Of a DNA stretch of 64,000 nt, positions 10,502 to 18,659 are shown piece by piece (the first letter of the stretch is position 1; each line of letters opens with the position of its first letter). The stretch comes from Pseudomonas tritici (lineage in GTDB: Bacteria > Pseudomonadota > Gammaproteobacteria > Pseudomonadales > Pseudomonadaceae). The notes under the pieces are model-generated. The model had not been told where the DNA came from, searched no databases, and was given only the letters and a program-made list of their open reading frames with translations. The stretch spans positions 4,960,001 through 5,024,000 of the forward strand of contig NZ_CP077084.1 of NCBI RefSeq assembly GCF_014268275.3, written 5' to 3'. A program made the position numbers and the translations under genes.

Positions 10502-10972
10502 ATGCATCACGACGAAAATCTGCTACAGCTGATCATTGATGATCTAGCGCCGACGCAACAGCTGCTCGAGCTGCTCAGGGAGGAATCCCTGGCCCTCTAC
10601 GGCCGCGATATGCCCCTGCTGGAAGAAATTCTGGCGCGCAAGCAGTCGTTGATTGTCCTGCTGGAACAGCACGGCAAAAAACGCAGCCAGATCCTCATCA
10701 GCCTGGGCCTGCCCGCCGACCAGGACGGCCTGGCGCAGTTGGCCAGCCACTCCTCGGTCGGCGACCAATTACTGGCCCAGAGCAAAGAACTCAATCAATT
10801 GCTCTCCCTGTGCCAGGAAGCCAACCTGCTCAACGGTCAGTCGATCCAGCTTCAGCAAGCTACGACCGCGAACCAGTTGCGTATACTTCACGGCGGTGAG
10901 CCTCCGGCGCTATATAACGCGCAAGGTTCTACCTCGCGCCTGGTCAAGCCAAGCACCCGCAGCCAAGCCTGA
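10502..10972 (+). CDS. flgN: Flagellar export chaperone FlgN
   Basis: Cytoplasmic chaperone for the hook-filament junction proteins FlgK and FlgL. It has 156 residues, mostly helical, with the FlgN pattern LLREESLALYGRD (about 24-36), LARKQSLIVLLEQHGKKR, then LLSLCQEANLLNGQSIQLQQ. The C-terminal 30 residues are low complexity. It follows flgM by 48 bp in the usual flgM-flgN order, and flgZ follows. Confidence 0.93.
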   Translation: MHHDENLLQLIIDDLAPTQQLLELLREESLALYGRDMPLLEEILARKQSLIVLLEQHGKKRSQILISLGLPADQDGLAQLASHSSVGDQLLAQSKELNQLLSLCQEANLLNGQSIQLQQATTANQLRILHGGEPPALYNAQGSTSRLVKPSTRSQA

Positions 10973-11068
10973 CGCCCGTTTACAGCGCGGCCTATCCAAG
11001 GCGCGCCACATACTGGCAGAATGCCTGCTCTTGCGTGTAGTCGTATTTTGTCTGGAGATGGAAGAACC

Positions 11069-11818
11069 GTGTTCAACGCCCTTAATGCGGAAGATGCCCC
11101 GCAGCCACCCAAGGTCCTCACCACCCCTCTGGAAATCGCCGGCACCTTGCGGATGCTGCAAGAAAGCCATGACCCGCTGATCATTACCTTCCATGAACGC
11201 AGCCAACGCTTCCAGAGCTACTTGGTGGACGTCAATCGGGACGGCGGTACCCTCGCCCTGGATGAAATGATCCCCCGCGACGGCGAACGCCACCTCGAGA
11301 ATGGCGAACCCTTCCGCATTGAAGGCTTCCATGACGGTGTGCGCGTCGCCTGGGAAAGCAACGGTACGCTGACCGTAACCGAAAAGGACGGCCACCGTAT
11401 TTACACCGGCGGCCTACCGGACGAGGTGGTCTACCATCAACGGCGCAATGCCTTTCGCGCCGCGTTGAAGCTGGCGCAATTGGTCAACATTGAATTGGGC
11501 GGCGAGAAACTCCAAGCGCCGGTCAACGGCAAGTTGCTGGATATTTCCGCTACCGGCTGCAAACTGCGTTTTGAAGGCGACATTTCCGAGCGCCTGCAAC
11601 TGGGCCAGGTCTACGACCGGTTTATCGCGGCCCTGCCCTTTGGCAGCATGACCACCTCGGTCGAACTGCGTCATCTGCATTTCGAAGAAAGGATCAACAC
11701 CACCTTCGCCGGCGTGCGCTTCCACAACATGAGTGGTTTGGTGCAGCGTCAGGTCGAGCGTTTTGTCTACCAGCTCCAACGTGAAGCACGGCGCTTCGAC
11801 AAAGACGACGATTTTTAA
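11069..11818 (+). CDS. flgZ: c-di-GMP-binding flagellar brake protein (YcgR/FlgZ, PilZ domain)
   Basis: Slows or stops the flagellar motor when bound to cyclic di-GMP. I choose the GTG at 11069 ([10 protein letters not shown]), giving 249 residues; GGAG and GGAAG lie just upstream. The frame is open to an ATG at 11021. The N-terminal YcgR domain spans about 20-120. The PilZ domain follows with the RxxxR motif in HQRRNAFR and [11 protein letters not shown] ([D/N]xSxxG). The position directly after flgMN is the Pseudomonas flgZ arrangement. Confidence 0.93.
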   Translation: MFNALNAEDAPQPPKVLTTPLEIAGTLRMLQESHDPLIITFHERSQRFQSYLVDVNRDGGTLALDEMIPRDGERHLENGEPFRIEGFHDGVRVAWESNGTLTVTEKDGHRIYTGGLPDEVVYHQRRNAFRAALKLAQLVNIELGGEKLQAPVNGKLLDISATGCKLRFEGDISERLQLGQVYDRFIAALPFGSMTTSVELRHLHFEERINTTFAGVRFHNMSGLVQRQVERFVYQLQREARRFDKDDDF

Positions 11819-11834
11819 ACCCTGACAACCGCAA

Positions 11835-11874
11835 TAAAAAACGGGCAGATCCTTGAGGGATCTGCCCGTTTTTG
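11835..11874. terminator. Bidirectional terminator between flgZ and the MFS gene
   Basis: AAAAACGGGCAGATCC, a short loop, GGATCTGCCCGTTTTT: a 12-bp stem with A/T tails on both sides, in a 59-bp convergent gap. Confidence 0.93.
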
Positions 11875-11877
11875 CTT

Positions 11878-13263
11878 TCAGGGGCGCGCCCTGCTCAAGT
11901 CATGCGGATGCTCTTCGGGCCCCAGCGGCTCCGGCGGTCCCTCAAAGGGCGGCTCATCCGTCGGTGGTTGCGGCTCGATTTCCGGCTCCGGGTCGGGAAC
12001 GGTGTTTTGCATCTGCTCTTGCACCACCTGCTCATCAACCCGCGGGTCCAGGGCAGCGACCAGCGGTGAACTGGACATACTGTCAGGCATTGCCACGTGA
12101 TGCAGTGGCGCATCTTCCACTTGGTGCAGGTTGGTCACGGCTTTGGGCCGGATACGCCACACCAGAATCACCGCGCACAGGCTGAAGAACGCGTACAGCA
12201 TCTGGCTGCCAAAGAGCTTCATCACCACGCCCGCCAACAACGGCCCGATGCTGGCGCCGACACCGTAGGTCACCAGCAGCATCGCTGTCAGGGAGACCCG
12301 ACGATCGCCTTCGACATGGTCGTTGGAAAACGCCACGGCCAACGGGTACAGGCAAAACTGCACCAGCGAGCACAGGAACCCGGCGACAAACAGCACTTCC
12401 AGCGGGACTTTGGTCATGATCGCCAGCGGCAATGCCGCCACCGCGAGGCACAAGGCAAAACAGCGGATCAGCAGTGCTCGGTCATACCGATCCGACAACC
12501 AGCCCAGCGGCCATTGCACCAGCAAGCCGGCAAAAATGCAGCTACCCATGAACAAGCCGACCTGCTCGGTGCTGAGCCCTTGCTGCGACGCATAGAGCGG
12601 CGCCAGACCGTAGAAAGAACCGACAATCAAGCCCGCCCCCAGCACAGTACTCAGTGACTGCGGCACGCGCTTGATAAAGAAGCGCGGCTCCATCGGCGCC
12701 GGATGCAGCGCTGCCGGGTGAATACGCCGGGTCATGGCCACCGGCACCAGGCACAGGGCAAAACACAGCGCGACCAGCATCAGCAATTCAAGGCCAAGCT
12801 GGGGGTGCATGACCAGGATCAGTTGGCCGAGCACCAGGCCCAGATAGGACGCAATCATGTAGCCACTGAACACCACGCCACGCTGCTTGGCGTCGGCCTG
12901 CTCATTAAGCCAGCTTTCGATCACCATGTACTGGCACATCATCCCCAGGCCCACGATGATCCGCAGCACGATCCAGGCCGGCAGCCAGTCGACTAGGCCA
13001 TGGCCCAGCACCGCCGCGCCGACAATGCCAGCACAGGTGGCATAGGCGCGGATATGCCCGACCCGGGCAATCAGGCGGTGCCCGATCTTGCCACCCAGCA
13101 CCAGGCCAAAATAGTTGGCCGCCATCAGCGCACCCACCCACAGGCTGTCGACATGGTCGGCCGCCAGGCGCAAGGCCAGGTAGGTACTGAGCAAGCCGGA
13201 GCCGATCAGCATCATCAAAGAGGCGAAATAGAGGGCTCGAAAAGATTTCCAGATTTGGCGCAT
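11878..13263 (-). CDS. MFS transporter (YcaD-like)
   Basis: Twelve-helix major facilitator of 461 residues. Helices are visible throughout residues 10-390. A loop 2-3 motif is seen in GGKIGHRLIARVGH and a loop 8-9 motif in GWLSDRYDRALLIR. The family of proteins starting RALYFASLMMLIGSGLLSTYL, with VIESWLN after helix 4, is annotated as YcaD-like; its substrate is not established. The C-terminal 70 residues are acidic and proline-rich (PEPEIEPQPPTDEPP) and should be a disordered cytoplasmic tail. It is a single gene, convergent with flgZ. Confidence 0.85.
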   Translation of the reverse strand: MRQIWKSFRALYFASLMMLIGSGLLSTYLALRLAADHVDSLWVGALMAANYFGLVLGGKIGHRLIARVGHIRAYATCAGIVGAAVLGHGLVDWLPAWIVLRIIVGLGMMCQYMVIESWLNEQADAKQRGVVFSGYMIASYLGLVLGQLILVMHPQLGLELLMLVALCFALCLVPVAMTRRIHPAALHPAPMEPRFFIKRVPQSLSTVLGAGLIVGSFYGLAPLYASQQGLSTEQVGLFMGSCIFAGLLVQWPLGWLSDRYDRALLIRCFALCLAVAALPLAIMTKVPLEVLFVAGFLCSLVQFCLYPLAVAFSNDHVEGDRRVSLTAMLLVTYGVGASIGPLLAGVVMKLFGSQMLYAFFSLCAVILVWRIRPKAVTNLHQVEDAPLHHVAMPDSMSSSPLVAALDPRVDEQVVQEQMQNTVPDPEPEIEPQPPTDEPPFEGPPEPLGPEEHPHDLSRARP

Positions 13264-13520
13264 CGGCGTTCCGAGCGGCTCCTTGCGGTGAGAGGTAGGG
13301 CTATCGGCATGATAGTCCGGGGTGGCCGGGTCCGGACAGGCAACATGCGCTGTTTCCGGGGATTATTTTGCGTAATAGCTCAGACGCTGCCCGGCCACTT
13401 GCAAGGTACATAAGTTGCGATAAATACACCGCGCACGTGCTGAGAGCCCTGAACACCGACAAGGTTCGACAAAAGTATCGAAAATGCTCAGCTCTCAGGG
13501 CTTCTCGCTTTCACACAGCG
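13264..13520. other. Intergenic stretch upstream of the MFS gene
   Basis: No convincing gene. A 9-bp inverted repeat (AGCCCTGAG type, near 13441-13500) with a loop of about 40 nt is the only structure seen. The promoter of the MFS gene is presumably near 13264-13330. Confidence 0.4.
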
Positions 13521-13853
13521 TCACTCCACGTAACGCAACCACAGGTGCCTGCGACCGGAGATCGCCTCTGTGGCTACACGAACCTGTGCTGGCAGGCTTT
13601 CATCGCCAGTGTTGTAGAGCGCACAAAAATCCTTCGCGACGCGGTCAGCCAGGGATATATCGGGCGGCTCAGCACGAATGAAGCCGATGTAAGAGGCACC
13701 GACGCCCATCAGCTCATAGCCATGTAATTCTGAGAAGTGACGCGCAAGCCCCCCCTGCATTCTCCAGGTGATGGGCGCACGCTTTACACCGGAGTGACTG
13801 TGGACTGCTGAGCGGGGGCATTGCGCAAGTATGGCCTGCGCAGCTCGGGGCAC
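13521..13853 (-). CDS. Possible small hypothetical protein or gene relic beside tRNA-Arg
   Basis: An open frame of 110 codons in the gap between the MFS gene and tRNA-Arg(CCT). The second half (VAKDFCALYNTGDESLPAQV) reads like protein, while the N-terminus is poor. I do not recognise a family. It may be a degraded gene. No good ribosome site was found at the first ATG. Confidence 0.25.
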   Translation of the reverse strand: MPRAAQAILAQCPRSAVHSHSGVKRAPITWRMQGGLARHFSELHGYELMGVGASYIGFIRAEPPDISLADRVAKDFCALYNTGDESLPAQVRVATEAISGRRHLWLRYVE

Positions 13854-13903
13854 GGAGATGCCGTACCGGGCAGAGGGAGGATAGCTGAAAGCCTTGAAGT
13901 AGA

Positions 13904-13980
13904 TGGTGTCCCAGGGCCGGTTCGAACGGCCAACCTTCCCCTTAGGAGGGGGATGCTCTATCCAATTGAGCTACTGGGAC
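13904..13980 (-). tRNA. tRNA-Arg (anticodon CCT)
   Basis: The cloverleaf folds from the minus strand. Acceptor GTCCCAG pairs with CTGGGAC, the D arm is GCTCAATTGGATAGAGC, the anticodon loop is CTCCTAA and the T loop GTTCGAA. CCA is encoded. The anticodon CCT reads AGG. Confidence 0.96.
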
Positions 13981-14236
13981 AAATGACAGTCGTCTGGCCA
14001 AGGGCACGGCGACGGACGGCGTGCATGTTAACGGCCGAGGTGGGTTTTGTCATGTCGTCCGTCGGCTTTTTGAGTGTAGGCCGATCCCTGCCGGGCTGAT
14101 CGCAGTTTCGCCCCGTAAACCCGGGCACTTGCCGCCATCGTGCAAAATGCACTCCCTCAAAATGCCATCATTGCAAATTGCAACCTTTCGACCCTTTAAA
14201 GTACACTCAAGCCATTGATTTTAATGGATTAATAGA
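13981..14236. other. Region between tRNA-Arg and the sigma-54 dicistron, with two dyads
   Basis: Contains the tRNA promoter side (near 13990-14060). It also holds two palindromic sites: TGCAAAATGCA at 14141-14151 and TTGCAAATTGCAA at 14171-14183. Their centres are 31 bp apart, three helical turns, and lie 60-95 bp upstream of the sigma-54 promoter. That is a typical enhancer position. Confidence 0.5.
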
Positions 14237-14254
14237 TTGGCACGAGACCTGCAA
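14237..14254 (+). promoter_or_regulatory. Sigma-54 promoter of a two-gene micro-protein operon
   Basis: TTGGCACG AGAC CTGCAA: the -24 element matches the RpoN consensus exactly, the -12 has one change, and the spacing is right. It lies 46 bp before the first small gene. Confidence 0.85.
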
Positions 14255-14299
14255 TACTTCTCCTACAAACCCAATAAGCCACGGCGTTAAGCGGAGAAC

Positions 14300-14533
14300 A
14301 TGACCATGAACAGTGCCCTTCTGTTAGCCCTCAACACTGTAGCCTTGGCTGTATTGGTTACATTCCATTTTCAATCGACTGGCGCTAACGATCCCGCGCA
14401 GATCAGCCAGGCTGTCCCGCATCACCTGCAACAGCGGCCGCAGCTGGCGGTAATGACGCCCAACGCGCAATCGCCGGTACGCCTGACCGAAGGCACCCAC
14501 GCTGCACCTGCATCTGAACACTGGGTTTTCTAA
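14300..14533 (+). CDS. Small membrane-anchored protein, sigma-54 controlled
   Basis: A 77-residue protein (75 if the second ATG at 14306 is used; GGAG at 14292-14295 fits the second ATG better). One N-terminal transmembrane segment (SALLLALNTVALAVLVTFHF) is followed by about 50 polar residues rich in Pro, Gln and Ala. There is no recognised domain. It is co-transcribed with the next small gene, 11 bp downstream. The strong RpoN promoter is the best evidence that it is real. Confidence 0.75.
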   Translation: MTMNSALLLALNTVALAVLVTFHFQSTGANDPAQISQAVPHHLQQRPQLAVMTPNAQSPVRLTEGTHAAPASEHWVF

Positions 14534-14544
14534 GGAAATCGTAA

Positions 14545-14724
14545 ATGACCAAATCTGCCTGGCTGTTTTTGTGCCTGACCGCCTTCACCGGCGCCGCGGG
14601 CTTGGGCGCCGAATCGCAAGACGGCCAAACCACCGCATTCATTGCCACCGGTGTGTTTGCCAGCCTGTTGTTGATCACCCTCATTGTCGGTCGTCGTATC
14701 AAGTTCGACCCAGTCCTTCGCTAA
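14545..14724 (+). CDS. Micro-protein of 59 residues with signal-like N-terminus and one TM helix
   Basis: ATG at 14545 with AAGGAAA 8-14 bp upstream; stop TAA at 14722. The N-terminus SAWLFLCLTAFTGAAGLGA looks like a signal peptide or a first membrane helix. A second hydrophobic segment (FIATGVFASLLLITLIVG) ends in GRRIKFDPVLR, a positive cytoplasmic tail. I do not recognise the family. It is the second gene of the sigma-54 operon and is immediately upstream of the amrZ regulatory region. Confidence 0.72.
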   Translation: MTKSAWLFLCLTAFTGAAGLGAESQDGQTTAFIATGVFASLLLITLIVGRRIKFDPVLR

Positions 14725-15101
14725 TCTCCTCCTACCTTATGTCGCCTGGCTCTGGCTAATCGGCAAATTGCCACTAGTCTTAAACCTAAGGGCAAAGTGC
14801 CACCTTGCTATAGGATGTGCGGCCTCAAACCCTGTGCTGGTCTGGAGTTCCGGGAAGTTCCCTCGCGGAATCACGCGTAGAAGATTTTTCCAACCAGTCC
14901 GCAAAAAAACAAATGAGTGCTGGCATAAAGCCTTTAGTCGGTTCAATATTTGTCACAGAATTGACGCCAAGGAACTGGCAAATCTGAGGCATGATGCGGC
15001 CTCTTTGCAATTCGGGTTGAACTTTGGTCGTGAGTCTTGTCTTAACACTCATCTTGCGGCCAATTCCAAAAACCGCTCCCCTGAACTAACCGGTTAAATA
15101 T
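14725..15101 (+). promoter_or_regulatory. amrZ upstream region with tandem dyads and a possible AlgU promoter
   Basis: No gene is seen. Two near-identical dyads, GGCAAATTGCCA (14762-14773) and GGCAAAGTGCCA (14791-14802), start 29 bp apart. They resemble the GGCA...GCC type of AmrZ binding site, so autoregulation is likely (inference). GAACTT at 15019-15024 followed 15 bp later by TCTTAA resembles an AlgU (sigma-22) promoter; amrZ is AlgU-dependent in P. aeruginosa. The spacer is one base shorter than usual. Confidence 0.5.
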
Positions 15102-15428
15102 ATGCGCCCATTGAAACAGGCAATTTATTCCAGCCGTACGGCTGACAAGTTCGTCGTACGTCTGCCAGACGGAATGCGGGAACGCATTGCCGAGGTGGCT
15201 CGCAATCATCACCGCAGCATGAACTCCGAAATCATCGCGCGCCTGGAACAAAGCCTCATTCAGGAAGGTGCGTTGGGCGAAGAGTTGAGCATGCGCCTGG
15301 ACAGCCCCGAGCTGTCGCTGCACGAACGCGAACTGCTGCAGCGTTTTCGCCAGCTTTCCCACCGCCAGCAAAATGCTCTCGTCTCGCTTATCGCGCACGA
15401 CGTTGAGGCGGCCGCAGAAGCCAATTGA
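15102..15428 (+). CDS. amrZ: Arc-type ribbon-helix-helix regulator AmrZ (AlgZ)
   Basis: Global regulator of alginate, motility and c-di-GMP genes in Pseudomonas. It has 108 residues, the AmrZ size. The N-terminus [20 protein letters not shown] with [20 protein letters not shown] and [12 protein letters not shown] is the ribbon-helix-helix domain, nearly the same as P. aeruginosa AmrZ as I recall it. Lys and Arg in the KFVVRLP strand contact DNA. The C-terminal [18 protein letters not shown] is the oligomerisation region. The ribosome site is weak (AT-rich GGTTAAATAT before the ATG). Confidence 0.96.
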   Translation: MRPLKQAIYSSRTADKFVVRLPDGMRERIAEVARNHHRSMNSEIIARLEQSLIQEGALGEELSMRLDSPELSLHERELLQRFRQLSHRQQNALVSLIAHDVEAAAEAN

Positions 15429-15446
15429 TTTGCAGCTGAAAGCCGA

Positions 15447-15473
15447 AGCCAGCCATGTGCTGGCTTTTTTTTG
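15447..15473 (+). terminator. amrZ terminator
   Basis: AGCCAGC CATGT GCTGGCT followed by eight T, 19 bp after the amrZ stop codon. Confidence 0.92.
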
Positions 15474-15499
15474 CGCGCAATTCGGGAAGAGGATGTGAG

Positions 15500-15521
15500 G
15501 TGGGGGCAGATTTGCCCCCAC
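15500..15521 (-). terminator. Hairpin after mgtE
   Basis: GTGGGGGCA GATT TGCCCCCAC, a 9-bp perfect stem 9 bp beyond the mgtE stop codon. It has no T-run, so it is either a weak terminator or an RNA-stabilising hairpin. Confidence 0.5.
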
Positions 15522-15530
15522 TGGATGGAA

Positions 15531-16976
15531 TCAGAGCAGGAATATCGTCGCCAGGCCCAGGAAGATGAAGAAGCCACCACTGTCGGTCATGGCTGTGATC
15601 ATCACGCTGGCACCCATCGCTGGGTCGCGTCCAAGACGGGCCAGGGTCATGGGGATCAATACCCCCATCAGGGCCGCCAACAGCAGGTTGAGGGTCATGG
15701 CAGCAGTCATCACCACGCCAAGCGACCAACTGCCATAGAGCAAGTAGGCCACCACACCGATCACCCCACCCCACACCAAACCGTTGATCAGGCCCACGGC
15801 CAGCTCTTTGCGCAACAGACGCGATGAGTTAGCCGTACTCACTTGGTCCAGCGCCATCGCGCGCACGATCATCGTGATCGTCTGGTTGCCGGAGTTGCCG
15901 CCAATACCGGCCACAATCGGCATCAACGCGGCCAGGGCTACCAGCTTCTCAATGGAGCCCTCGAACAAGCCGATCACACGCGAGGCGATAAAGGCGGTAA
16001 CCAGATTGACCGCCAGCCAGGCCCAGCGGTTACGAAGCGAGCGCCAGACCGACGCAAAGATATCTTCCTCTTCACGCAAACCCGCCATGTTGAGGACTTC
16101 AGTTTCACTCTCTTCACGAATCAGGTCGACGATCTCATCGATGGTCAAACGGCCAATCAATTTGCCGTTCTTGTCGACCACCGGCGCCGAGATCAAGTCA
16201 TAACGCTCGAACGCTTGCGCCGCGTCGTAGGCATCTTCATCCGGGTGAAAACTCACCGTATCGCTGGCCATCAAATCCGCAACCATCTTGTCCGGATCAT
16301 TGACCAGCAGACGCTTGATCGGCAGTACACCCTTGAGAATGCCTTCGTAGTCGACCACGAACAGCTTGTCGGTGTGACCAGGCAGCTCTTTAAGCCGGCG
16401 CAGGTAGCGCAGGACCACTTCCAGGCTAACGTCTTCGCGGATGGTGACCATCTCGAAGTCCATCAGCGCGCCGACTTGATCCTCATCGTAAGACAACGCA
16501 GAGCGCACGCGCTCGCGCTGTTGCGTGTCCAGCGCTTCCATCAGCTCATGGACAACATCACGTGGCAGCTCGGGGGCAAGGTCAGCCAGCTCGTCGGCGT
16601 CCATCTCCTTGGCCGCAGCCAGGAGCTCGTGGTCGTCCATGTCGGCGATCAGGGTTTCACGGACTGAGTCAGATACTTCGAGCAGGATGTCGCCGTCACG
16701 ATCAGCCTTGACCAATTGCCAAAGGGCCAGTCGGTCATCCAGCGGCAGGGCTTCGAGAATATAGGCGACGTCGGCGGAGTGCAGGTCATCGAGCTTGCGT
16801 TGCAGCTCGACGAGGTTTTGCCGATGGACCAGGTTTTCGACCAAGTCGTTATTCGGACCATCCTGGCGGTGCGTAAGGTCTTCGACCACGCGCTGGCGCT
16901 GCAGCAGCTCGATAACTTGAGCCAAGCGATCCTGCAGGCTGTCTTGTGTTTTTTTCTTTACTTCTACTTCGGTCAT
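15531..16976 (-). CDS. mgtE: Magnesium transporter MgtE
   Basis: Mg2+-gated channel of the inner membrane. I use the ATG at 16976 (MTEVEVKKKTQDSLQ), giving 481 residues; GGAG lies just upstream. The N domain (about 30-160) is an acidic superhelix (LHSADVAYILEALPLDDRL). Two CBS domains follow (MVTIREDVSLEVVLRYLRRL and DTVSFHPDEDAYDAAQAFER). The C-terminal five-helix pore contains PIVAGIGGNSGNQTITMIVR, the conserved GNxGNQ pore region. It is a stand-alone gene convergent with amrZ. Confidence 0.95.
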   Translation of the reverse strand: MTEVEVKKKTQDSLQDRLAQVIELLQRQRVVEDLTHRQDGPNNDLVENLVHRQNLVELQRKLDDLHSADVAYILEALPLDDRLALWQLVKADRDGDILLEVSDSVRETLIADMDDHELLAAAKEMDADELADLAPELPRDVVHELMEALDTQQRERVRSALSYDEDQVGALMDFEMVTIREDVSLEVVLRYLRRLKELPGHTDKLFVVDYEGILKGVLPIKRLLVNDPDKMVADLMASDTVSFHPDEDAYDAAQAFERYDLISAPVVDKNGKLIGRLTIDEIVDLIREESETEVLNMAGLREEEDIFASVWRSLRNRWAWLAVNLVTAFIASRVIGLFEGSIEKLVALAALMPIVAGIGGNSGNQTITMIVRAMALDQVSTANSSRLLRKELAVGLINGLVWGGVIGVVAYLLYGSWSLGVVMTAAMTLNLLLAALMGVLIPMTLARLGRDPAMGASVMITAMTDSGGFFIFLGLATIFLL

Positions 16977-17279
16977 AGGCGAACTCCACTCCCAGCAGCG
17001 GGGCACGCCGGAAGGATCAATCAGTCAATTCATGATTGGTAAAACGGGGTACTGAGTAACTACTGGGTAAGTCCATGGAGGTATTCCACAAGCCCCGGCG
17101 GGGCTGACGGGCGCAATGATACACCGCCCGGCCACTTTAAACGTTAAAAAACTGGAAAGAACAAGCGCTTGCGAGCCAAAGCTAAGCATTGGCTGCATCT
17201 ATGAACTGCGACGACGCCGTGTGGAAGGAAAACACATGAGAGAGGAGAAAAAGAACAAATCCTACACAAACCCCAGACG
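16977..17279. other. mgtE upstream region
   Basis: About 300 bp with no credible gene. A short GC hairpin GCCCC GGC GGGGC lies at about 17092-17104. The mgtE promoter must lie here; I see no clear Mg riboswitch. Confidence 0.4.
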
Positions 17280-17312
17280 GCAAAAAGCCCGCACTAGGCG
17301 GGCTTTTTGTTT
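17280..17312 (-). terminator. Terminator of the tRNA-Arg transcript
   Basis: AAAAAGCCCGC ACTA GGCGGGCTTTTT is symmetrical, with T-runs on both strands, 4 bp from the 3' end of the distal tRNA-Arg. Confidence 0.88.
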
Positions 17313-17315
17313 GTA

Positions 17316-17392
17316 TGGTGCACTCGACAGGATTCGAACCTGTGACCGCTCGGTTCGTAGCCGAGTACTCTATCCAGCTGAGCTACGAGTGC
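17316..17392 (-). tRNA. tRNA-Arg (anticodon ACG), copy 2
   Basis: From the minus strand: acceptor GCACTCG pairs with CGAGTGC, anticodon stem CTCGG/CCGAG with loop CTACGAA, T loop GTTCGAA, CCA encoded. The sequence is identical to the copy at 17465-17541. A in the wobble position is probably edited to inosine, reading CGN. Confidence 0.96.
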
Positions 17393-17464
17393 AGATTGTG
17401 TTTTTAGACCAGATCACAACTGGTTGTAACCGAATCACCTGCATTGCTGCAACTGACTCTTAAA

Positions 17465-17541
17465 TGGTGCACTCGACAGGATTCGAACCTGTGACCGCTC
17501 GGTTCGTAGCCGAGTACTCTATCCAGCTGAGCTACGAGTGC
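17465..17541 (-). tRNA. tRNA-Arg (anticodon ACG), copy 1
   Basis: Identical to the copy at 17316-17392 and 72 bp upstream of it in transcription order. The order csrA, tRNA-Ser, tRNA-Arg is conserved in gammaproteobacteria. Confidence 0.96.
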
Positions 17542-17649
17542 ATTTGTTGCCGCGCATTATAGGCCGTTCAATCTCTATGTAAAGCTATTTTTTCGAGTAA
17601 TTTCAACAACTTACCGAAAAAACCAGATTGCAACGTACTAAGCAAATAA

Positions 17650-17740
17650 TGGCGGAGAACGGGGGATTCGAACCCCCGACACCCTTTTGAGGTGTACTCC
17701 CTTAGCAGGGGAGCGCCTTCGGCCACTCGGCCAGCTCTCC
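17650..17740 (-). tRNA. tRNA-Ser (anticodon GCT)
   Basis: Class II tRNA with a long variable arm. Acceptor GGAGAGC pairs imperfectly with GTTCTCC. The anticodon stem is CTCCC/GGGAG with loop CTGCTAA, and the T arm is GGGGG TTCGAAT CCCCC. CCA is encoded. It reads AGC/AGT. Confidence 0.96.
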
Positions 17741-17802
17741 GCAACACGGGGCGTATATTAACCACGTTCATCCCCGTTTGCAAACATAAAAAACGATAAA
17801 AA

Positions 17803-17991
17803 TTAAAGGCTTGGTTCTTCGTCCTTCTCTTTCTTGATCCGCAGGTAGATTTCCTCGCGGTGCACCGCTACCTCTTTCGGAGCGTTAACCCCGATACGTA
17901 CTTGATTGCCTTTGACGCCGAGCACGGTCACGGTGATTTCGCCATCACCGATAATCAGGCTTTCTGCGCAACGACGAGTCAGAATCAACAT
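17803..17991 (-). CDS. csrA: Carbon storage regulator CsrA/RsmA
   Basis: Small RNA-binding dimer that blocks or stabilises mRNAs at GGA motifs and is controlled by Gac/Rsm small RNAs. I use the ATG at 17991 ([12 protein letters not shown]), giving 62 residues, the RsmA length; AGGAGAAAGG is just upstream. Conserved RNA contacts are present: LTRR at residues 4-7 and VAVHREEIY with the Arg at about 44. It lies between lysC and tRNA-Ser, its usual place, and is transcribed in the same direction. Confidence 0.96.
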   Translation of the reverse strand: MLILTRRCAESLIIGDGEITVTVLGVKGNQVRIGVNAPKEVAVHREEIYLRIKKEKDEEPSL

Positions 17992-18119
17992 ACCTTTCTC
18001 CTCACGCATTTCAGTTCAGGAACAACAGTCTGCAAAAAAAAGGCATTCGACCTACAACCCAAAAGCCGTAGCCCTACCACCTAAGTATTGTCGAGCCCAC
18101 GCAAAAGAACATGCGCCCT

Positions 18120-18155
18120 ACAAAAAATGAAAGGCGCGGTAAACCGCGCCTTTCT
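18120..18155 (-). terminator. lysC terminator
   Basis: AAAGGCGCGG TTTA CCGCGCCTTT with a T-rich tail (CATTTTTTG) when read on the minus strand, 10 bp after the lysC stop codon. Confidence 0.9.
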
Positions 18156-18164
18156 GGCACTGCA

Positions 18165-18659
18165 TCACTCGCCCTGTCGGGCCGGAGCGTCCAGCTCAAA
18201 AGCGGTATGCAGCGCACGTACAGCCAGTTCCAGGTACTTCTCTTCGATCACCACCGAAACCTTGATTTCGGAGGTGGAAATCATCTGGATATTGATGCTT
18301 TCCTTGGCCAGGGCCTCAAACATACGGCTGGCAACGCCGGCATGGGAACGCATGCCCACACCCACGATCGACACCTTGGCAATCTTGGTGTCGCCGATCA
18401 CTTCGCGGGCACTGATTTCCTGCGCAGTGTTCTGCAGGATCCGTTCCGCCGCATCGTACTCGTTGCGGTGCACGGTGAAGGTGAAATCGGTGGTGTTATC
18501 GTGCGAAACGTTCTGCACGATCATGTCGACTTCGATGTTCGCGCCGCTGATAGGGCCCAGGATCTTGAACGCCACGCCCGGGGTGTCTGGCACGCCACGG
18601 ATGGTCAGCTTGGCTTCATCACGGTTGAAAGCGATACCGGAAATGATTGGCTGTTCCAT
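18165..18659 (-). other. lysC: Probable internal start giving the aspartokinase beta subunit
   Basis: An in-frame ATG (MEQPIISGIAF) at 18659 is preceded by AGAGGA at a good distance and would give a 164-residue ACT-only protein. Alpha2-beta2 aspartokinases with such an internal start are known in several bacteria. Its use here is inferred from the ribosome site alone. Confidence 0.55.

Noticed and set aside
13904..14230. Integrated element at tRNA-Arg(CCT)
   Set aside because: No integrase, no duplicated tRNA end and no clear foreign gene block were seen next to the tRNA.
14684..15097. 137-codon frame overlapping the 59-residue gene and the amrZ leader
   Set aside because: It crosses the stop of the micro-protein and regulatory dyads, and the composition is not protein-like.
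17040..17280. Mg2+ riboswitch before mgtE
   Set aside because: Only a short GC hairpin is present; the multi-helix M-box pattern is not seen.
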